Positions 30,533 through 33,311 of a DNA stretch of 33,311 nucleotides are shown in pieces. Origin of the DNA: Tepidimonas charontis (GTDB lineage Bacteria > Pseudomonadota > Gammaproteobacteria > Burkholderiales > Burkholderiaceae_C); contig NZ_VJON01000033.1 of the NCBI RefSeq assembly GCF_007556685.1, positions 1 to 33,311 on the forward strand, read 5' to 3'. Every line of letters starts with the position of its first letter. Position 1 is the first letter of the stretch. Under the pieces are notes generated by a model, which was not told the origin of the DNA, made no database searches, and saw nothing but the letters and a program-made list of their open reading frames with translations. The position numbers were made by a program, and so were the translations under genes.

Positions 30533-30955
30533 ATGCGTGTCGTGCTCGACACAAACGTGCTTGTGGCCGCCAGCCGCAGCCGTCGGGGGGCGTCTTTTGC
30601 GCTGATGGAGGCGGTGCGTCATCGTCGGCTAAAACCGCTGGCATCGGTGCCGTTGATGCTGGAGTACGAGGCCGTGCTCAAGCGCTGCGAGCACCTGGCG
30701 TCGTTTCGCGCCGTCTCCGTCGATGCCTTTTTGGACGCCCTTTCGTTGTTCGTTGAGCCCGTGCATCTGCATTACCTGTGGCGTCCTCAGCTGCGCGACC
30801 CAAGCGATGAGATGGTTTTGGAGACAGCGCTCAACGGACGCGCCGATGCGCTCGTCAGCCACAACCTTGCCGATTTTGCGGCAGCGGCCCAACGCTTTGC
30901 TTTGCCGGTCCTCACTCCTGGCCAGTTGGTCTTGTCTTTGAATCAGGAGCAATGA
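30533..30955 (+). CDS. PIN-domain toxin (VapC-like ribonuclease)
   Basis: A 140-residue protein from ATG 30533; ATG 30527 is a second possible start (MIMRVV). The core is the PIN fold: LDTNVLVAASRS with D6, then PLMLEYEAVL with E44/E46, then LRDPSDEMVLETAL with D89 and D92, and VSHNLADFAAAAQ with N111 and D114. These acidic residues bind metal for RNA cleavage. It fits the COG1569 group of PIN toxins that precede their antitoxin, unlike classic VapBC. The antitoxin gene begins one base after the stop. It lies between small terminase and an ImmA/IrrE module. Confidence 0.93.
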   Translation: MRVVLDTNVLVAASRSRRGASFALMEAVRHRRLKPLASVPLMLEYEAVLKRCEHLASFRAVSVDAFLDALSLFVEPVHLHYLWRPQLRDPSDEMVLETALNGRADALVSHNLADFAAAAQRFALPVLTPGQLVLSLNQEQ

Positions 30956-30956
30956 A

Positions 30957-31208
30957 ATGGCCCAATTCGCGCTTCGTTTGCCCGACTCTTTGATGGCTTA
31001 CGCCAAGAAGCTGGCAGAAGAAGAACACGTGTCGATGAACCAGCTGTTCTTGACAGCGATCGCCGAAAAAATCGCCTCGCTCAAAACGGAAGCCTATTTC
31101 CGGGAGCGGCAGCAACAAGGCCGCGAAGCCGCGTTCGATGCGTGGCTTGCCGCTGTCCCCAACGACGAGCCAATGCCGGGCGATGAGCTCGATGCGTCAC
31201 ACAACTAG
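30957..31208 (+). CDS. Ribbon-helix-helix antitoxin of the PIN toxin
   Basis: An 83-residue protein from ATG 30957, with AGGAGC eight bases before. The N-terminal MAQFALRLPDSLMAYAKKLA, then EEEHVSMNQLFLTAIAEKIA, is a ribbon-helix-helix DNA-binding domain. The C-terminal part (YFRERQQQGREAAFDAWLAA, VPNDEPMPGDEL) is the likely toxin-binding tail. It should neutralise the PIN toxin and repress the shared promoter. Its stop lies next to the remnant of a gpZ-like gene. Confidence 0.9.
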   Translation: MAQFALRLPDSLMAYAKKLAEEEHVSMNQLFLTAIAEKIASLKTEAYFRERQQQGREAAFDAWLAAVPNDEPMPGDELDASHN

Positions 31209-31255
31209 GCGATGCGCCACGCCTGCCAAAAGCGCTCGGCCAGCCGCGTCTTGAG
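31205..31255 (-). pseudogene. Remnant 3' end of a gpZ-like tail-completion gene
   Basis: The minus strand 31255-31205 encodes LKTRLAERFWQAWRIA and a stop, close to the last residues of the intact gene at 32221 (VEERLAERFGQAWRG). The DNA at 31215-31247 matches 32228-32260 at 30 of 33 positions. No start or other part of the gene is present. It lies immediately after the membrane-protein gene, on the far side of the ImmA/IrrE pair. Confidence 0.8.
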
Positions 31256-31259
31256 CCTA

Positions 31260-31679
31260 TCAAGACTTTTTATCGACCCAGGCGCGTAAGATTGATAGGG
31301 CTTCGCGCACAAGATCAGACCAGACGCCACCATCTGCCGGCTCGGTCTTGTTTCCCTCAAGTCGACCGTCGGCGCGAAACACCGATTTCATCAGCATCCA
31401 CATGAGCAAGGTGGGCGGCACGATCATCGCGGAGCCAAGCAGCAGGAGATGCCAATCCAGTGTCTTGTCAGGGTGCTGCCAGACCCAGCACATGACTGAA
31501 TAAGCAAACGCTCCGAATCCGCCCAGCATCAACACGCATGCGGCAATGGCCGCCCAGAAGAGCCAGCGTCGCTGCTCATAGCGCTGGCGATAAAGGCGCT
31601 CCTGCACATCGAAGATGGGACGCTCGCACGACAGGTCAACCACGTCTTGCGACAGGTCGATGTGCTGGGGGTCGGTCAT
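31260..31679 (-). CDS. Two-pass membrane protein paired with ImmA/IrrE peptidase
   Basis: A 139-residue protein from ATG 31679, overlapping the peptidase stop (ATGA). Residues 1-38 are a cytosolic charged segment (QHIDLSQDVVDLSCERPIFD). Membrane segments cover about 39-65 (FWAAIAACVLMLGGFGAFAY) and 77-100 (LLLLGSAMIVPPTLLMWMLM). The C-terminal tail (GVWSDLVREALSILRAWVDK) is amphipathic. No family is recognised. Translational coupling to a zinc peptidase suggests that the peptidase acts on it, or that it anchors or senses for the pair. It ends close to the gpZ remnant. Confidence 0.75.
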   Translation of the reverse strand: MTDPQHIDLSQDVVDLSCERPIFDVQERLYRQRYEQRRWLFWAAIAACVLMLGGFGAFAYSVMCWVWQHPDKTLDWHLLLLGSAMIVPPTLLMWMLMKSVFRADGRLEGNKTEPADGGVWSDLVREALSILRAWVDKKS

Positions 31680-32152
31680 AGCCCAGAGAAAAGACCCAGG
31701 TTGTGCACGCGCCAGCGCATGGCCGCTTGCGAGACGTCAAACATCCTGGCGAGCGATTCGAGCGAATCGGCAAAGCCCTCTTGCATCACGAAGCGCAGCG
31801 CATCCGCTGGCATCAGGATCGCAGCGGCAAAAGCATTGGCCTCGCGCTCCGGGCCTGCGGCAGCCAGCGTGAAGGCTTGCGGCGCGTCGCGGAACAGGCG
31901 CTGGCCATGCCCCAGGTGCCCCAGCGCCCAGTGCCCCAGCTCATGGGCCACGGTGAAGCGCTGCCGCACACGCGCCTCAACGCAGTTGACGGTGATGCGC
32001 GGCCGCTTTCCGACGAGCTCGATGCGGCCAGATTCCTCGATGGGGCCGCAGCATACCTCTAGCCCCATGCGCGAGGCGATGGCATGGACATCAACCGGCA
32101 ATTTGCCATCCCAGTGGCTTGCCAGCACATGCGCCGCCCTGCGCTCGATCAT
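31676..32152 (-). CDS. ImmA/IrrE-family zinc metallopeptidase
   Basis: A 158-residue protein from ATG 32152. The active-site motif is HELGH at 70-74 (RQRFTVAHELGHWALGHLGH), with the third zinc ligand likely E104 (EREANAFAAAILMPADALRF). ImmA/IrrE proteins cleave repressors or regulators, controlling phage or mobile-element induction or stress responses. No helix-turn-helix is fused, and no partner repressor is visible; the partner encoded here is a membrane protein, which is uncommon. The two genes overlap and share a likely promoter at 32190-32219. Confidence 0.93.
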   Translation of the reverse strand: MIERRAAHVLASHWDGKLPVDVHAIASRMGLEVCCGPIEESGRIELVGKRPRITVNCVEARVRQRFTVAHELGHWALGHLGHGQRLFRDAPQAFTLAAAGPEREANAFAAAILMPADALRFVMQEGFADSLESLARMFDVSQAAMRWRVHNLGLFSGL

Positions 32153-32189
32153 GCGTATGCTCGCTGTAGGCCCTAAACAAGGGCCATGA

Positions 32190-32219
32190 GGATAACACGG
32201 GTTGGGCCGCGAGCGTCAA
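32190..32219 (-). promoter_or_regulatory. Candidate promoter of the ImmA/IrrE operon
   Basis: Minus strand TTGACG (32219-32214), an 18-bp spacer and TTATCC (32195-32190) lie just after the gpZ-like stop. A perfect 6-bp inverted repeat GGCCCT/AGGGCC with a 5-base loop (32169-32185) follows in the leader. An own promoter fits a self-contained cargo module. The -10 match is moderate. Confidence 0.5.
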
Positions 32220-32220
32220 C

Positions 32221-32760
32221 TCACCCCCGCCACGCCTGTCCGAAGCGCTCGGCCAGCCGCTCCTCGACCACCTGCGCCACCGTCTCGCGCATGCCCAGCC
32301 TCGCCTTCACCGGCTGCGCGCGCTTGAGCATCCACAACGGCTGCACGTCCCGCCCCTGGCGCTTGAGCACCATGCCTTTTCGGATGAAGACGCCGCGCTC
32401 TTTGAGCATCCGCCCAGGCCACAGGCGCTTGGGCACCACCTGGGAGCGGGCGATGTTGGCAATCGGCCCCAGGGGGATGGCGTTCTTGCCCACGCGCAGC
32501 CCGCCCACTTCCTGCCAGACCATGAACGCATCGCGGCTGCCGACTGCGGCCTTGAGGCCCTTGGCATCGGCGGGCCTGGCCTGGATGCCCTGGACGACCC
32601 ACGGCCGGCGCAGCGTAAAGCGCTGGGGAAGCTCCTGCCTGACCGCATCGCGCGCATCCAGCGCCGTCTTGGTCAGCGCCCGCGCCAGCGCCTGCGGCAG
32701 GCGGCGGGAGACTTGCGCCGAGAGCGCCTTGGCGTCCAGCGTGGCGGTGAGGCGGATCAT
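32221..32760 (-). CDS. Tail completion protein, lambda gpZ-like
   Basis: A 179-residue protein beginning MIRLTATLDAKALSAQVSRR, then LARALTKTALDARDAVRQEL and LRRPWVVQGIQARPADAKGL. It ends PVKARLGMRETVAQVVEERL. The basic, helix-rich plan, length and C-terminal helix resemble lambda gpZ (192 residues), which acts at the neck when heads and tails join. Lambda has Z between FII and U; here that position is taken by the nuclease, and this gene sits 14 kb to the right. The start overlaps the preceding gene (ATGA). Homology is by pattern, so confidence is moderate. Confidence 0.6.
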   Translation of the reverse strand: MIRLTATLDAKALSAQVSRRLPQALARALTKTALDARDAVRQELPQRFTLRRPWVVQGIQARPADAKGLKAAVGSRDAFMVWQEVGGLRVGKNAIPLGPIANIARSQVVPKRLWPGRMLKERGVFIRKGMVLKRQGRDVQPLWMLKRAQPVKARLGMRETVAQVVEERLAERFGQAWRG

Positions 32761-32945
32761 GCCGCCTTGCGTCTCGTCTGCCGCGCCTGCGGCTCGGGCT
32801 TGGCTTCGCTCTGGGCTTGCCCCAGCGCCACGGCCGAGCCCATCGCGATGAGCGCGCGCGCTGCCTCCTCGGGCAGCTCCAGGCGCAACCCAGCCGGCAG
32901 GTGGCGCTGCTCAAGCCAGACGGGACGATGAATCAGCACCTGCAT
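32757..32945 (-). CDS. Small phage protein, DUF7210-like pattern
   Basis: A 62-residue protein from ATG 32945 (MQVLIHRPVWLEQRHLPAGL), with GGAGG nine bases upstream. The N-terminal VLIHRPxxLxxxxLPAGLRL and LPEEAARALIAMGSAVALGQ form the pattern of small DUF7210-type proteins often near phage head/neck genes. The C-terminus is Lys/Arg/Gln-rich and probably disordered. An upstream TTG at 33017 overlaps the promoter start region and is rejected. It is the first gene of the operon with the gpZ-like gene. Confidence 0.7.
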   Translation of the reverse strand: MQVLIHRPVWLEQRHLPAGLRLELPEEAARALIAMGSAVALGQAQSEAKPEPQARQTRRKAA

Positions 32946-32964
32946 GGCAGGCCTCCAAAGCAAA

Positions 32965-32995
32965 GCGCCCGCTCGGGCTTCAGCCCTGCGGGCGC
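32965..32995 (-). terminator. Attenuator-like hairpin in the leader of the DUF7210-like gene
   Basis: On the minus strand GCGCCCGC and GCGGGCGC form an 8-bp perfect stem; the loop itself folds through GGGCT/AGCCC. It is followed by TTTGCTTT. It lies between the promoter at 33018-33046 and the ribosome binding site of the first gene, about 20 bases from the predicted transcription start, so it may stop or pause early transcripts. Confidence 0.6.
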
Positions 32996-33017
32996 AGTAA
33001 GGGATGGTACTGTCCAA

Positions 33018-33046
33018 AGCATACTTGCGTGAAACGCCCCTGTCAA
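33018..33046 (-). promoter_or_regulatory. Sigma70-type promoter at the right end
   Basis: Minus strand TTGACA (33046-33041), a 17-bp spacer and TATGCT (33023-33018) match the consensus closely. It drives leftward transcription into the DUF7210-like and gpZ-like genes. It lies 18 bp inside the insertion-element end. This is the best promoter I see in the window. Confidence 0.8.
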
Positions 33047-33134
33047 GGCCTGTAGCCGTAGTGTGTCAAGGCAAAGTAGAAATGTCCGCCCTCTGAGCAA
33101 GTTAGAAATGTCCGGTTTGACGCCGAAGGTATGT

Positions 33135-33168
33135 CCTCATGGGCTGGCCCATGGGCCAGCCCATGAGG
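33135..33168. repeat. 34-bp perfect palindrome, right copy
   Basis: Identical to the palindrome at 144-177 and centred on CCCATGGG. It covers the last codons of the partial transposase frame on the minus strand. Confidence 0.85.
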
Positions 33169-33310
33169 GCGGAGCGCTGAAGAGACGACGCCAGGGGTGC
33201 TCAGGGCCGGGACACCATGGCTGTTTGACTTGGCGCGCTTTGAGGATGTCATCCACCCGCGCATTGAGCGTCTTGTCATCGACGGCGCTGGGGGTGGCTG
33301 GAGCAGGATC
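33137..33310 (-). CDS. Partial transposase, C-terminal 57 residues, right copy
   Basis: The same 57-residue frame as at 2-175, here on the minus strand, entering from the right window edge and ending at TGA 33139-33137. It carries the PGPEHPWRR tail. Both copies point inward with their 3' ends facing the phage DNA. Confidence 0.5.
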   Translation of the reverse strand, partial: DPAPATPSAVDDKTLNARVDDILKARQVKQPWCPGPEHPWRRLFSAPPSWAGPWASP

Positions 33311-33311
33311 G

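Larger units (their letters stand above)
33064..33311. repeat. Right copy of the 248-bp inverted repeat: insertion-element end
   Basis: Exact reverse complement of bases 1-248, with the terminus TGTCAAGGCAAAG at 33064 and the element interior beyond the window to the right. Flanking phage DNA (GTAGTG before 33064) differs from that at the left copy, so the two ends are insertions at two sites. TGTCAAGGC also occurs once just inside the phage DNA at 33041-33049. Confidence 0.85.

Noticed and set aside
1-33311. tRNA genes, integrase, repressor, replication genes or endolysin
   Set aside because: I looked for these on both strands and saw no cloverleaf or family signature that would support them.

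Overview
The window is a high-GC (roughly two-thirds G+C) stretch of temperate-phage DNA, most likely a prophage or prophage-derived contig from a beta- or gammaproteobacterium. The host assignment is inference from base composition and from the kinds of phage genes present; no chromosomal housekeeping gene is visible. The virion is a contractile-tailed (myovirus) hybrid. DNA packaging and head genes follow the phage lambda plan (Nu1-like small terminase, gpA, gpW, gpB, gpC with nested Nu3-like scaffold, gpD, gpE, gpFII, gpU). The tail and baseplate follow phage P2 (V, PAAR spike, W, J, I, fibre genes, sheath FI, tube FII, E/E', tape measure T, U, X, D). Nearly all structural genes lie on the minus strand, so the late region reads from right to left, with 1-nt and 4-nt stop/start overlaps throughout.

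Layout, left to right. 1-248 is the end of an insertion element, including the 3' end of a probable transposase gene. It cuts a holin gene after 44 codons (248-379). 382-6862 is the tail core: hub D, LysM-type X, U, tape measure, E/E' with a T TTT TTG slippery site, tube and sheath. 6929-14248 is the fibre region: a DUF1353 protein, a compositionally distinct Ser/Thr/Asn-rich candidate receptor-binding protein, a hendecad-repeat coiled-coil protein and a 1064-residue DUF4815 protein. 14252-17572 is the baseplate. 17565-24934 is the neck, head and large terminase, with a secreted Staphylococcus-nuclease-like gene inserted in the neck genes.

25057-26845 holds five small plus-strand genes, one with a DUF3489 domain. 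They split large terminase from the upstream part of the packaging region and have repeated hairpin-forming leaders. 26933-29687 carries two tandem, related ParB-methyltransferase genes; the second has a one-base frameshift. 29780-30262 is the small terminase gene.

30527-31208 is a plus-strand PIN toxin/RHH antitoxin pair. 31260-32152 is a minus-strand ImmA/IrrE metalloprotease plus two-pass membrane protein pair with its own candidate promoter, bracketed by an intact and a remnant copy of the 3' end of a tail-completion (gpZ-like) gene. 32221-32945 holds that gpZ-like gene and a small upstream gene, preceded by a good sigma70-type promoter. 33064-33311 repeats bases 1-248 exactly in inverted orientation, so both ends of the window are the same insertion-element end facing inward.

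No integrase, repressor, replication gene, endolysin, tRNA or CRISPR array is visible. These would lie beyond the insertion-element ends if the prophage is complete. The most distinctive parts are the ImmA/IrrE-membrane cargo with target-gene duplication, the plus-strand island inside the packaging region, the tandem ParB-methyltransferases, and the displacement of the gpZ-like gene with a nuclease in its usual place.
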